Below are positions 51,352-61,619 of a stretch of DNA of 64,000 nucleotides, piece by piece. The position numbers and the translations under genes were made by a program. Below the pieces are notes generated by a model. It was not told where the DNA came from. It saw nothing but the letters and a program-made list of their open reading frames with translations, and did not search any database. The stretch is from Anthracocystis setariae (Eukaryota > Basidiomycota > Ustilaginomycetes > Ustilaginales > Ustilaginaceae). The DNA is taken from NCBI GenBank assembly GCA_928724745.1, contig CAKMXJ010000016.1, forward strand, positions 186,001 to 250,000, written 5' to 3'. The stretch's first letter is position 1. Each line of letters begins with the position of its first letter.

Positions 51352-53239
51352 TTAGCGGCTGTCCAAGCGCGGGTCCAACTGGTAGTCGAAGCTACCTTGT
51401 CCACCGGATGGACTTGGTAGAGGTTGCTCACGGCTGCTCACGACGAGCTCGAAGGCGGGGTCGGTTCCCCATTCCGATGGCAAACGAATGCGGTTGACAG
51501 CGGTGTTGGCCTCAGTTCTCTCACGATTTTCCTGGACATCTTCGGTTGCTGCGGCAAATCTCTGGCGAAACCTGTTGGCCACCATCCAGCGGAAGACGGT
51601 GCCCGGAAGAGGCTCAACATGGTCAGGATCGGCGGGAATGGTAGCTCTGTTGGGTCGGAGGAGGGTGTGAGTGCGTCGTGCGTTTCGACCCTGCTGCTCT
51701 GCAATGCGCTGGTCGATCATACGAATGGCATCCTCAAGCTCTTGTGACCGCCAAGCAACTCGTTCTACTCGATGTGTGTCCCTCGATCGCTGCACAAACA
51801 TGGTTGTTCCTTGCTCGGTAAGTTGCTCGTCATCAACATCGGACTCATCTTCGGACATAGCTTCGAAAGGTAAGAAGTCGTGGTCACCAAACATTGCCTG
51901 GATGTCGGCGTTGTTGCGCCAGCAATCACGCCTGGCATCCCACTTGGTACGGCGGCGCTGCCCTCTTCGGTGTTTCTTTTTCCTTACTTCCTTTTCCTCA
52001 ACAGATGTCCTTTGTTCATCTCGATAGGTTCGCATCAACCGCTCCAACGACTCCCGACAAGCACGCCTGGCAGTGTCGATTCCAACCATGTCGATGTAGT
52101 CCTTCGCTGGCCTATCGGCCCTCAGCTCCGCCGACTGCAAGAAGCTTTGGATGGCTGGTGAGTTGCCCCCTTCGTTGAAGGGGTTGTTCCATTTGATCCG
52201 CAGAAGAGGTTGGCCATGGTCATTGTTGGGAGGGGGGATTGCGATAGGGAGGGAGAGGTGCAGATCGTCCAACACCCATCGCGGTACGGATGTACTGCAC
52301 AAACGCGCGATGGATGATGTTGTGTTGTTTCTGTCCACCTCCAGCAGTCCTGCGTCTCCGTTCTGGTGCAGGCAGTCGGGCGGGCGATGATGCAGGTAAG
52401 TCTCGGCGTTCAGCAGTTGTGTTTGAGGCGGTGGCTTCGCCCGTGGTGGCCGTCGTCAAGATTCTTTGTTGTTCTTGTTGCTCACGGATTGCTGACCACA
52501 GTTCTTCCATCTCTCCTTGTCTTCGCTCGTCTTGTTCCCTTCGCACAACGTTTGCAGCAAACAGGTCTTGGAGCTGAGCCCGCACCGTAACAAGCTCATC
52601 TTTCACTTGTCGAAGCTCGGTTCTCAATGTTCGAAGTTCTATGGCGCATCACGGTGAAGTTGGTAAGTTCCGAAACAATCGTCAGCACTCGTCTCCGGAT
52701 TCGTGTTGATGTACCTGATACTAACCTTCATATTCTTCTCGTTGCGGCGCAAAGGTGATACGACCCTCAGTCCCTTGGTCAACATCTTCACGGTCAAGGA
52801 AGGCAGCAAGGCCTCCGCGTTCCTCGATATGCAGCAGTTGTCCAAGATGAGTAAGGTTCTGGAGGACTTCGTCGTTGATGGTGGTGTCGCTTTGGTTTGG
52901 ATGGGCTGTGAGGTGCTGGACTTGGTCCCGCAGCTCGTTGATCTGGTCTTGGAGGGCTTGCAAGGTCAGTCGGCCCCTTCTTGCTGGTGGTCTGGTGGCG
53001 GTGATGGTGGTGCCCGCATGCAGACTTCCTGCTGTCGCCTCTCTTTGACTTTCCTCTTGCCTTTCATCTTGGACTTGCGGCGGGTATGATGATTCAAGAC
53101 TTTCGGCATAATCACGCGCGGCGCTCATACCCGCAATTGTATCAACCAACGATTCTGATCCTGCCGCAGTCCTCAAGACTTCTCTCTCGCGCCTTGTCGC
53201 GGCATCGCTTTTGCTTTGGTTGTTTCGTCGCTGGGACAT
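51352..53239 (-). CDS. Transposon accessory protein (coiled coil; SDESD-type conserved segment), probably frameshifted
   Basis: Starts at 53239 (MSQRRNNQSK). Exon 1 ends at 52726; an 87-bp GT-AG intron (52725-52639) joins it in phase to an exon with a long coiled coil (LRTLRTELRQVKDELVTVRAQL...). The frame then ends at 52220, while a second frame open from about 52455 to 51352 carries on with IKWNNPFNEGGNS, a basic RRGQRRRTKWDARRDCW segment and MSEDESDVDDE. The switch is by one base and lies at, or near, a run of six G at 52232-52237. A five-base run would give one frame of about 599 aa; a 133-bp GT-AG intron is the alternative. Basidiomycete transposons with Tnp2-like transposases often carry a companion gene with a WN...F region, Arg-rich stretch and a D-x-MSSDESD-type motif, which this resembles. 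Function unknown; DNA binding is plausible. Confidence 0.6.
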
Positions 53240-53433
53240 GGTGAGGTTGGATGGGCTTGACAACGGAGGTAAGTATTGATCAGGATGGTGTTGGTGTTGC
53301 TGATTGCTGTTTGCGATCGTGACTGCTGACCTTATATGTCTTTGCGATTTGACCTCACTCTTCTCATTCGGCTCGTTTGCTACACACTGACAATACTCTT
53401 GCATTCTCTGCTGCTGCTTACGATCGAGACTTG

Positions 53434-53712
53434 CTATTGACTGTTACAGGTTCTCATGTTCCGCTTTTGACCTTGTGATCGCTCTTGGCGTAGTCGTCGG
53501 TAAGTATTGGCGTAGTCATCGGGAACTATTGTTGCTTCGAGAAGCTGTACTGACCGCTTTCCGCACTCTTTTCCAGACAGTTCTTCCATGTCTATAACGT
53601 CGTATTGCAATGCTATATGGTGCCTCAACAAGATCTGATTGAACCCAGCTGTGAGCGCGAGGATCAGGTGGCGTAGGCAGAATTGCCAAACGGCGTCATC
53701 GGTTGACGCCAT
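53434..53712 (-). CDS. Small ORF near right end of transposon, unknown
   Basis: A 92-aa frame starting MASTDDAVWQFCLRH. It lies upstream of, and on the same strand as, the accessory gene and could be an upstream exon of it or nothing. It is mostly helical in composition, with a basic C-terminus. No family recognised. Confidence 0.25.
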   Translation of the reverse strand: MASTDDAVWQFCLRHLILALTAGFNQILLRHHIALQYDVIDMEELSGKECGKRSVQLLEATIVPDDYANTYRRLRQERSQGQKRNMRTCNSQ

Positions 53713-53805
53713 TTATGGACGCAATGGGTGTGGCTTAACAAGAAGCGTCAGCGGTTACGCACGAGAGATGGGTCATAAAGCAGGTCGCTGACGCAGCTCG
53801 AGTCA

Positions 53806-53817
53806 AATTTCGATGTG
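53806..53817 (-). repeat. Right terminal inverted repeat (12 bp perfect core)
   Basis: AATTTCGATGTG, the exact reverse complement of the left end. The inner shared block appears as GTCGCTGACGC at about 53784-53794. Confidence 0.9.
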
Positions 53818-53820
53818 ACT
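53818..53820. repeat. Target-site duplication ACT, right copy
   Basis: Matches the copy at 46964-46966. Confidence 0.85.
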
Positions 53821-54113
53821 CGCTTCAGCCTCCACCTCCACCTCATCCTCCTCCTCCTCCTGCTGCTGCTGCTGCGGCTGCACCACCCATGGACGAAAAG
53901 GCGCGCCGCAAGCATAGGAACGAAAAGAAACTCGTACGCAGAGAGGAGAAGACCGCCCTTCAAGTGGAGAAGGCCGCGAGCTGGCAAAAGTTCGCCAACA
54001 AGGCTGCGAAGAGCAAGGTGATCAAGAAGAGCATGTTTGGGACGAGCGACGATCCCTATGCCAAGGTAGGCGTGACAAAGTCCAATGCCAGTTCCAAGCA
54101 GCCATTGGGGTAG
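53821..54113 (+). pseudogene. SPF30: SPF30/SMNDC1 splicing factor, 3' portion separated by transposon
   Basis: The frame continues the Pro-rich linker (LQPPPPP, then a run of Ala) and goes into MDEKARRKHRNEKKLVRREE, then SWQKFANKAAK...VIKKSMFGTSDDPYAKVGV, the conserved C-terminal block of SPF30 (KWQQF...KSIF...P...KVGV in the human protein). It has its own ATG at 53889 and so may look like a separate 74-codon gene, but it lacks a leader and promoter of its own: the DNA just before it is the right end of the transposon. The CCTCCA/CCTCCT and GCTGCT tracts encode Pro and Ala runs. This half is needed for spliceosome contact. Confidence 0.87.
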
Positions 54114-54625
54114 GGTGCCGGGATCATGTTGAAATGGTATGGTGCTATTGTTTGGTCAGGGTGTTTGGTACGATTGCGATGGTGTGCGAGAGAATACTTG
54201 AGCAGCTGTGTTGTTCTGTTGAAAGACCTTGATGAGTAGGTGTTGGGCTATCGTAACTCGATTGGAATTGATGGATGTGATTAGAATGCTTGTGCGATCT
54301 GCGATGCAAGTCTTTTCTACGTCGCTACGAGCTTCGGATAGTCTTGATCGTGTAGCTTTGCTGTTCATGAACGATGCACTGTACTTGGAACGGCCAAGCA
54401 GTACACTTGGGACGCTTTTTGGCAAGGTGTTGGCACACGCAGCTGCATTCTCACGCGGTAATCGGTTACCACCGCAACAGCATAACCGGAAATCCCTCGC
54501 TTTCCGCCTGCGTTGCCCCGCCACACTTTACCCAACCGCATACGGTATGTACTGTACCTCGTCAAACTTCCTCCTCCTCCTCCTTGCGCCGCCTCAACCA
54601 TCATCTTGTCCTCGCTTCTTGAAAA
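54114..54625. other. Intergenic region, SPF30 3' flank and hydrolase promoter
   Basis: 512 bp. A C/T-rich leader with CTCCTCCTCC precedes the hydrolase ATG. No gene supported. Confidence 0.45.
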
Positions 54626-55588
54626 ATGACAGCAAAAGCATCGACCCAATTCTACACGCTACCTGATGGTTCTGGCTGTCAGATGGCGTACCGCTCACTC
54701 TCGCCTTCGGACCCTAGCCTTGCGTCCAAGGTGCCTCTCTTCCTCATCAACGGACTCTCGGCGGTGATGGTGGACTGGTCACCTCTGTTCGAATCTCTCG
54801 CCACCTCGCGTACCGTGGTGATCTCGGATCATCGTGGCATTGGCGAGAGCAAAATCACCGACGATTGGGATCAAGACCTCACGCTCGAATCCATGGGTAT
54901 GGATGTCATCCATCTCGCTCACCACCTTGGTTATAAAGAAATCCATCTGCTCGGCTTCTCCATGGGTGGCCACATCACTCAAGCTCTCCTCTCCTCGCCG
55001 AGCCTCTCCCATCCGCATCCCTCCGGTGGCGTACTGATCGGTGACAAAGTCGTAATCAAAAAAGCCATCCTCTCAGCAACCATGACCAAACTACCGCGTG
55101 GCGACGTCAACCTTGACGATCTCAACAAACACGCCGCCACCCTCCCCACCAAACAACAACGCAACGATTACATCACTCTCAATATGATGAAAGTCCAATA
55201 CCACGACCAAGCCCTCATCCCAGGCTCCGAAATCGAGCAAAAGTTTCAACACCGTCTCAACATTGTCCGCAACACAAATCGACCTGCCCCCATCATCGCC
55301 CAACAGTTCCTCGCCATCTCAGCCGCAGACCTTCGAAACCAACTCGATAGAATCCCACACACTCTTGCCATCATGATCATTCACGGTAAACGCGACCAAA
55401 TGGTCTTGTACGCCGAAAGCGAAATCATCCAAAATCACATCAAACACGCCCAGCGTCTCACCAATACCCCCTCAGACCAGTTCGGCCACTTCTGGTACGA
55501 CTACTTCACAATCCCCTTCTGGTCCACCTCCATCACTAACTTCCTAGACAATAACAAAATCCCCTCCTCCCCTAACTCCAAACTCTAA
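54626..55588 (+). CDS. Alpha/beta hydrolase family protein
   Basis: A 320-aa protein with the alpha/beta hydrolase fold. Oxyanion-side loop PLFLINGLSAVMVDW, then SDHRGIGES, the nucleophile elbow GFSMGG (Ser112), an acid in IIHGKRDQMV (Asp near 254) and a His in FGHFWYD (near 288), which form a complete triad. The cap region around 165-220 is helical. The fold covers esterases, lipases and C-C hydrolases; nothing here shows which substrate is used. No signal peptide or membrane segment, so it is probably cytosolic. The gene ends 90 bp from the stop of KHA1, facing it. A short Asn/Ser-rich tail follows the His. Confidence 0.85.
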   Translation: MTAKASTQFYTLPDGSGCQMAYRSLSPSDPSLASKVPLFLINGLSAVMVDWSPLFESLATSRTVVISDHRGIGESKITDDWDQDLTLESMGMDVIHLAHHLGYKEIHLLGFSMGGHITQALLSSPSLSHPHPSGGVLIGDKVVIKKAILSATMTKLPRGDVNLDDLNKHAATLPTKQQRNDYITLNMMKVQYHDQALIPGSEIEQKFQHRLNIVRNTNRPAPIIAQQFLAISAADLRNQLDRIPHTLAIMIIHGKRDQMVLYAESEIIQNHIKHAQRLTNTPSDQFGHFWYDYFTIPFWSTSITNFLDNNKIPSSPNSKL

Positions 55589-55636
55589 ATCACCCCCACA
55601 CACTTAGACTCTGTACAGTACAGTGGATTGCGGGAA

Positions 55637-55649
55637 GGGGGGGGGGGGG
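55637..55649. repeat. G13 homopolymer
   Basis: Thirteen G between the convergent stops of the hydrolase and KHA1. Confidence 0.9.
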
Positions 55650-55678
55650 TATCATAAAATTTGCATGCGAGATAACTC

Positions 55679-58532
55679 CTACCTCAACCCGACAAGGTTG
55701 ACACTAAATCCAGCAGCGATAACCAACGTACTCGCCCTGAAAGCATCTCCGAAACTGAGCGCAGTTGCACACTCACCAATAACCTTTGTGATCTCGCTAT
55801 TGAGCTGTCTCTCAGCTGCCGCCTCAGCACTCTGATCCGCCTTCATCATCATCATCGCCTTCAACTCATCCCGATGACTCTGTGTCGGATTCCTCCTACC
55901 CCTACCCACCACCACCATCGTCGGCTGAACCTCGGCCACCCTAGCCACCAACTCGCGCAACGGCCTAGCCGTACTAATCGTCTCGATAGTCACCCTACCA
56001 TCAAACCTACCAGCCTCGATCTGATCATGCACCCTCTTGAGCGCCAGATCATCCTCGAGCGTCGCTTCGAGCACCGATTGCATCCCACGCCTCAACTGGG
56101 TCGGATAGACCGTATCACCATTCGTCGCGCCCGCCCTGGTGACCGACTCGAGCTCGTGATGCACAGTAGCAGGCACAGCAGGCAACACCGACTCGCCCGC
56201 ATCCTCGGCCGAGATCCGCGCCAACCTAAGCACAACCACCGACAAGTTGCGATTGTTGGCGCCCAACCTCGCCACCAAGTCCAACGCCGCCCTATCGTCA
56301 GGTCCACCCATGAAGCCGAGCATGACGCGTTGAGTTCCCACGCGCGAAAGCAAATTCTGCTGCACCCCGCTTCCCCCTCCCCCTCCCCCCTCCCCCTCCC
56401 CCCACCCCCCGCCTGCCTCCTTGCGCTCGATCAGCACCCCCCACATCCGTCTCTGCCGTCTGGATAATCTTCCTAATCACGTTGAAATGCTGCGCCGAAT
56501 ACTTGCCCCTCCATCCGACCTCGCTCGTGGCCCCCGCTCCCCAGCTACCTCCAAACAACCCTTCGAGCGGACTCGAAATCGGCGAGATCGGCGACACCGC
56601 CGCACTCACGCCTTCCCCGGCCCCACCCAAAGCTGCTCCGCCCATCAGCGACAACGTCATGGGCAGGATGACAAAGTTCGACCCCGCCGCCTTGCATCGC
56701 CGCGTCACCGTAGTTGCAAACTCCTCGTGCGGGATCACCGACATGGTCGACTGAACCGGCAGACCATTGAGATGCGCAAACGTCGAAAACACATTGATGA
56801 TCGGATCCGCACGCATCGTATCCTCGGACTCGGACACCTTCATCACCGCCGACGTTCGATCGGTCAGCTCGACCAAACGCAGCGCATCGATACTGATCTG
56901 CGCCTGACCCCTCGTCGTCGCCGCGTACGCAGCGCCAGACGAAAGCACGGGCGTCTGCATTTGCGCCGCCTCCGCCTCGCTATCGTCGCCCTTGTCGCCC
57001 ACGGACTCGACGCTATCTCCACTCTCCGAGCCCGCCGTATTCGCCGCGGTCAACGTGGGCTGCATCAGCTGCACCAGCGTCATCAACCCAGGCAGATGCT
57101 CGAAACTGCTAAGCACCACCAACAGCCGCTTCGGCGACAAGCGCGAGCTCGTCTCGTGCTCATCCTCCTCGCACGCCTCCGCGCGCTTTTCGGAGTGCGA
57201 GCGCGTCCCGAACTGGTCCAATCCTGTGCGGCAACTGTCGGGATAAATCCACAGCGTCAACGGCGTGGTGATCACAGTGGAAACCACGGCCATGAGCACA
57301 AACATGGAAAACACCCTTGTATCCAAAATCCCAGCGGACAATCCGATATTCAACACAATCAACTCGACCAAGCCCTTGCACGACATCAACGTTCCGATCG
57401 CGGCGGCCTCCCTGCCATTGAACCCAAACGCCTTGGCCGCGGCCGCGCATCCAATGAACTTGGAGAAAAACGCAATCACAATGATCGCCACGGTATACGC
57501 CCACGCCTTGGCCGAATTCAGATCGCCGAGGTTCGTCTTGAGGCCCGAGAGCGCAAAGTAGATGGGCAGGAAGATGACCAGCACGAGGTCCTCCATCTTT
57601 TCGGTGAGCGCGATGGCGTAGCCGCCTTGGTGTGGGATCATGAGCCCCACGAGGAACGAGCCGAAGATCGGATGCACTCCGATCACGTCGGTGATCCACG
57701 CACTGATGAGCACGAGCAGCAGCGTGATCATGATCATGACCTGGTTCGGACCGTTTTCGAAGCTGCCCGTACGACGTGCCAGCCAGATGAACGCGGGTTT
57801 GATGAGCAGAAAGAGGATCAGGATCCAGCCGATGGCGCAGAGGAGGATGTAGAGCGCGGTGAGGCCCGAGTCGGCATTGACGAGCGCCACGGTGAGCGCG
57901 AGCAGGATCCAGCCGACCACGTCGTTACCTACACCGGCGGCGAGGACGATGACGCCGACGTTGGTGTACAGCAGCTTGGTCTCGGTGAGGATGCGCGCCA
58001 GAACAGGGAACGCGGTGATGGCCATGGCGACACCGGTGAACAGGATAAAGTGACCGAACGAAACATTGGGCTTGTCGATAAACGAATTGTAGATCCCGAC
58101 CGACACGGCTGCACCCATGCCGAACGGCACGATCATACCTGCGACACTGATGGCGGTGGATTGCTTGACGCAACGCCGAACGATGCGCACGTCCACTTCG
58201 AGACCGACGAGGAAGAGGAAGAGCACCAGACCGAGCGTGGACACGAGATTGAGGTACGGCAACGACGGTGGCGGGAAGATGTGGTTTGTGAAGCCCGGTA
58301 TGCGACCCATCGCGGTGGGGCCTAGCAGGATGCCGCCGATGACCTCGGCGATGACGCGCGGCTGCTTGATCTTCTGCAGCGCAAACCCGAGGACGCGCGT
58401 AACAATGATGATGATGGCGGCCTGGATGATGAAGAGTCGCAAAGGGTTGGACGTCTCGAACTCGGTCGGATCGGTGCCGCTGATGACGCTGTCGCTCTTT
58501 GCGCCACGCGCCACCAACGATTGCAGCAGCAT
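55679..58532 (-). pseudogene. KHA1: KHA1-type K+/H+ antiporter with single-base frameshift
   Basis: The N-terminal frame (58532 down to about 56443) encodes a CPA2 Na+/H+-exchanger domain: about 12 membrane segments over residues 30-440 with QPRVIAEVIGGILLGPTAMG, LVLFLFLVGLEVD and ND in GVGNDVVGW. A cytoplasmic region with RLLVVLSSFEHLPGL follows. The frame then changes by one base at a run of six C (56437-56442 on the plus strand). The other frame continues with VLIERKEAGGG, a Gly-rich stretch and a C-terminal USP-like domain (RVMLGFMGGPDDRAAL ... TMVVVGRGRRNPTQSHRDEL). With five bases in the run, one frame of about 950 aa results, the KHA1 layout; yeast KHA1 is 873 aa. KHA1 works in Golgi-type membranes in K+/pH balance. 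Whether this is real or a sequence error cannot be told here. Confidence 0.85.
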
Positions 58533-59706
58533 GATGACTGACGGTGCTGCGTAATATCGACGTTCGGTGGGTGCTGCGCTGAGAAGGGTTGGGGTAGATG
58601 CAAGTGTTATTACAATAATGAGGAGTCCAAGTTTGACACCGAAGAAAGCTGGTCAGGAAGATGGAGGAGGCTGGATGGTGGAACGTCGGCTGTGCCTCTT
58701 TTATAGGGTAAGCAAAAGGTGTCGAGCGTGGGGTATGTGTCTGGACTCGATTCGGGAGGGCAAAAGAGTGGGGGTGCGTGGAAGTGAATGACGACTGGAG
58801 TTGAATGCTAAAGAGGTGTTGGAGCGATCGTGGCTTGCCAGCGCAAGGAGGAGTAGGACAGGGGTGGGTGCCACGTTGTTGCGATAGTAGTGTACTATCG
58901 GATTAGCGATGGAAGCTCGCGGGGTATCTGATGTGCTCGAACGGTGAAGGTGAGTCGAGTTGCTGGCCGAGGATGTTTGTGTTGACAGCTGTGCGATCTG
59001 GGCTCCGACGATGCAGTGGGGGAAGGGTGAAATGAAGAGAGAGGGTCGGGGGTGCGGTAACGTACTGTACGGTTGACTGCAGCTCAAAGGGAGTGTTGGT
59101 GGTTGGCTAAAAAGAAAGGTTAGCGCAAAGGTTGAGGTGCACGCCACGATGCAATCAGCGTGTGGCGAGGTGGAGAAAGAATCAATAATAAATGCAAGCT
59201 CAAAATCCCGTTACGCATCCGTGCCAAGCCTCCCTGACTGCGCAGTCCGATTTCGTTCTTGTTTCCATGAACAATTGACTACAGAACAGTATACAGTAGA
59301 GTCACACACAATTCGGGTGCGCTTCCGAAACGAGGCTTGCTGGTTGTGTGCCCGAGGCGAAATAAATTGAGATGGGAATGTAGCAGTAGTACTAGTGTAG
59401 TAGTTGTTGTTGTTGTTGTTGTTGTTATTATGATGGTGAAGCGCCAATGAATCGGGTTAGAACCTTATGCGAGGGAAAAGGGAATCAATAAAAAGTGGTG
59501 GATGAGGGGCGCAGTTGAAGGTGCTGGAGCTGCAGCCTCGCAGTCAGGGGTTGAATCTTGCAGGTGCGGCGCTTTCCGATGCTAAAGTCTGGGCCTAAAT
59601 TCGGTGAACCCTTTTGTCGGTGCTCAACTCGACTGTTTTGGCATAAGCATGGATGGATGGTTGAGTGGATGAATTCTCTTGGCACGCATGGCATCTCGAG
59701 AGGGGG

Positions 59707-59714
<8 letters not shown>

Positions 59715-59743
<29 letters not shown>
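59715..59743. repeat. (GA)n microsatellite
   Basis: About fourteen GA units after a GCGCGC stretch. Confidence 0.9.
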
Positions 59744-59745
<2 letters not shown>

Positions 59746-61358
59746 GCAACTGCACAATCACAACCTCGGGCATTTCCAACAAAACAAACAGAACCAGAAT
59801 CTAACAGCATCGTTCCCAGCACAAGTCGATCCGTCAGCCTGCAGAATCGGGTACCGGCACAGTGTACCGATCGATTATGCAACAATGGCTACCCTTGGCA
59901 CACACAGCACACCACACAGGCTCTTTCTTAGGCCGAGAGGGCTGGAGAGTTTGCTGGCTCTCGGTTCGCAACACACTCGCAGGCTCAATGCATGCTAGCT
60001 TCACAAAGCAGACTACAGTACAGTACGTGAAACTCTCGTGAGGCTCGGGCGCAGCATGGTTGCAACACTTTGCAATACAGCATCCGACGAGGCAGGCCTC
60101 CTTAACGACTCGTTCCGGTGTCGTCTTGACACGCTTGAACGCTTCGCTTGCAAGTATTCATGTTAGTCGAAACCTTATTACGAAGCCATGCTTTGCTAAA
60201 GACATTCGACACACAAGTGATCGCTGGTGCGTGAAAACCCAACGCAACGAGATGGGCCAGGTCGACCCGTCTGCAGCTACTTGGCGTGCAGGTTTGCAGG
60301 CGTGGTTCAGGCTCGCGCACGCAATCAAGCAAACCCAGGACTGCCTGCTGCTGAGACACCAAAAAAAAAAGCTTAAATCCGTAGGCCCCCTTTGACGCTA
60401 CTTGTTCGTTGAAAACACGTGGGCTGCATCAAGCAACAAGACAGGTTCGTCTCTTCTCGGACCAGCCTAGGCCGAATTCAAACAGGCCGATACGCAAGCG
60501 ACACTGGTTGCATAACATCAAGTTAAGCTCAAAAGGTCGAGGCACGAGTCGGAAGACAGTTGGATCGTGCTATGAAACCTTCAGGGTTTCGCCTCCAATG
60601 GCAATGCAAGCTCAGATCAGGCCGACTGTTACAGTACAGTACAGTACAGCACCGTACCTCTCAATCATTGCATTACGAGAGAGTCGGTATGTCATCGTCC
60701 TTCTGCGATGCTGAAACCAAGCTGCAGGACAGACAGAAATGTTGACTACTATGCAGAACAGTTGTAGTACAGTATCCGAGTGGGAATAGCTTAGCATTTC
60801 ATAGCAGTTACAGTCTAGAACTATCCAATAAGATGCTACTCTATCTCTGTGTGTTCCAGACGGCGTTACTTTTGATCTCGACGAATCGTTTCGCAGCCAA
60901 GCTTCGGCTGTGTTTCCGAACATAACACAGTAGTAGTAGAGTAGTAGTTAGTATAAGGCTGCAGCTTCTTGCTACTTTTTATGCACAGAACGGTTCAGCC
61001 GACTCCAACCTCGAACGATGCAGCACGTCGCTTCAATTACTGCAGAACGTATCAGTACAGTACTGCACAGTCCAGTATGGTAGATTCATTTTCTCCGATT
61101 CGCTGCAAGGAACTGTACGAGATGGTTTGCTCGAGTCCATTCTAGAGATTCTAGAGCGGACGATGGAGAAAACGTCCGCGCCACGAATTCGAAGTTGTCC
61201 TGTAGAGAAGGCGGGTTGGCAGGGCTTCGGTTTGTTGCTTTGCTGCTGCCTTTCCAGCAGAGTGTGCGATGTGTCGTCGGGGAGCTTCAATCTCAGACGA
61301 TCAGGTTCACCCTCTTCCATGCATGCACTGCACGCTCTGATGTGGAGAGAAGGAGAGA

Positions 61359-61359
<1 letters not shown>

Positions 61360-61389
<30 letters not shown>
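61360..61389. repeat. A30 homopolymer
   Basis: Thirty uninterrupted A on the plus strand. Confidence 0.92.
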
Positions 61390-61390
<1 letters not shown>

Positions 61391-61619
61391 ACCCCCGCAG
61401 CACTCAACGCTGCTGCCTCAGGGAAAAGAGCGAACAGGGACGGTTGGATGAAATTTGGATGGAAATTCCCCCCCCCTCTCGTCTCGTGCACTGTGCGCCA
61501 TAAATGATGATGTCATTCGTCCTCCGATCTCAGCGAGAGGTCCTGGAAAGTGCGTCGACTTTTCCGAAACCTTGTTGTTGATTCAAGAGAGGTCGAAATA
61601 GACCGGTCTAACATAAACA

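Larger units (their letters stand above)
46967..53817. mobile_element. CACTA-like DNA transposon with Tnp2-type transposase, 6851 bp, inserted in SPF30
   Basis: Both ends carry the same 12 bases in inverted orientation, CACATCGAAATT, followed by a divergent stretch and then a shared GCGTCAGCGAC. The element is flanked by a 3-bp direct repeat (ACT). Ends beginning CAC, a 3-bp duplication and an internal Tnp2/Transposase_21-type gene all point to the CACTA (EnSpm) superfamily. Inside are subterminal repeats of a CTGCGTCG/CGACGCAG motif, the three-exon plus-strand transposase (47416-50675) and a minus-strand accessory gene (51352-53239), arranged tail to tail. Base use is similar to the host. 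The transposase frame is intact, so the copy may be active or recently active. The host gene rejoins exactly when element and one ACT are removed. Confidence 0.9.

Noticed and set aside
46967..53817. The interruption in SPF30 as a giant natural intron
   Set aside because: It has inverted ends, a target duplication and its own transposase; a stop codon precedes the only good donor at its left end; 6.8 kb would be far outside intron sizes seen here (87-250 bp).
53889..54113. An independent 74-codon gene downstream of the transposon
   Set aside because: Its sequence is the conserved C-terminal block of SPF30 and the frame continues upstream to the transposon border.
56421..58325. A 634-codon plus-strand frame opposite KHA1
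   Set aside because: Rich in Arg/His/Gln with no recognisable motif, as expected for the complement of a G/C-rich membrane-protein gene.
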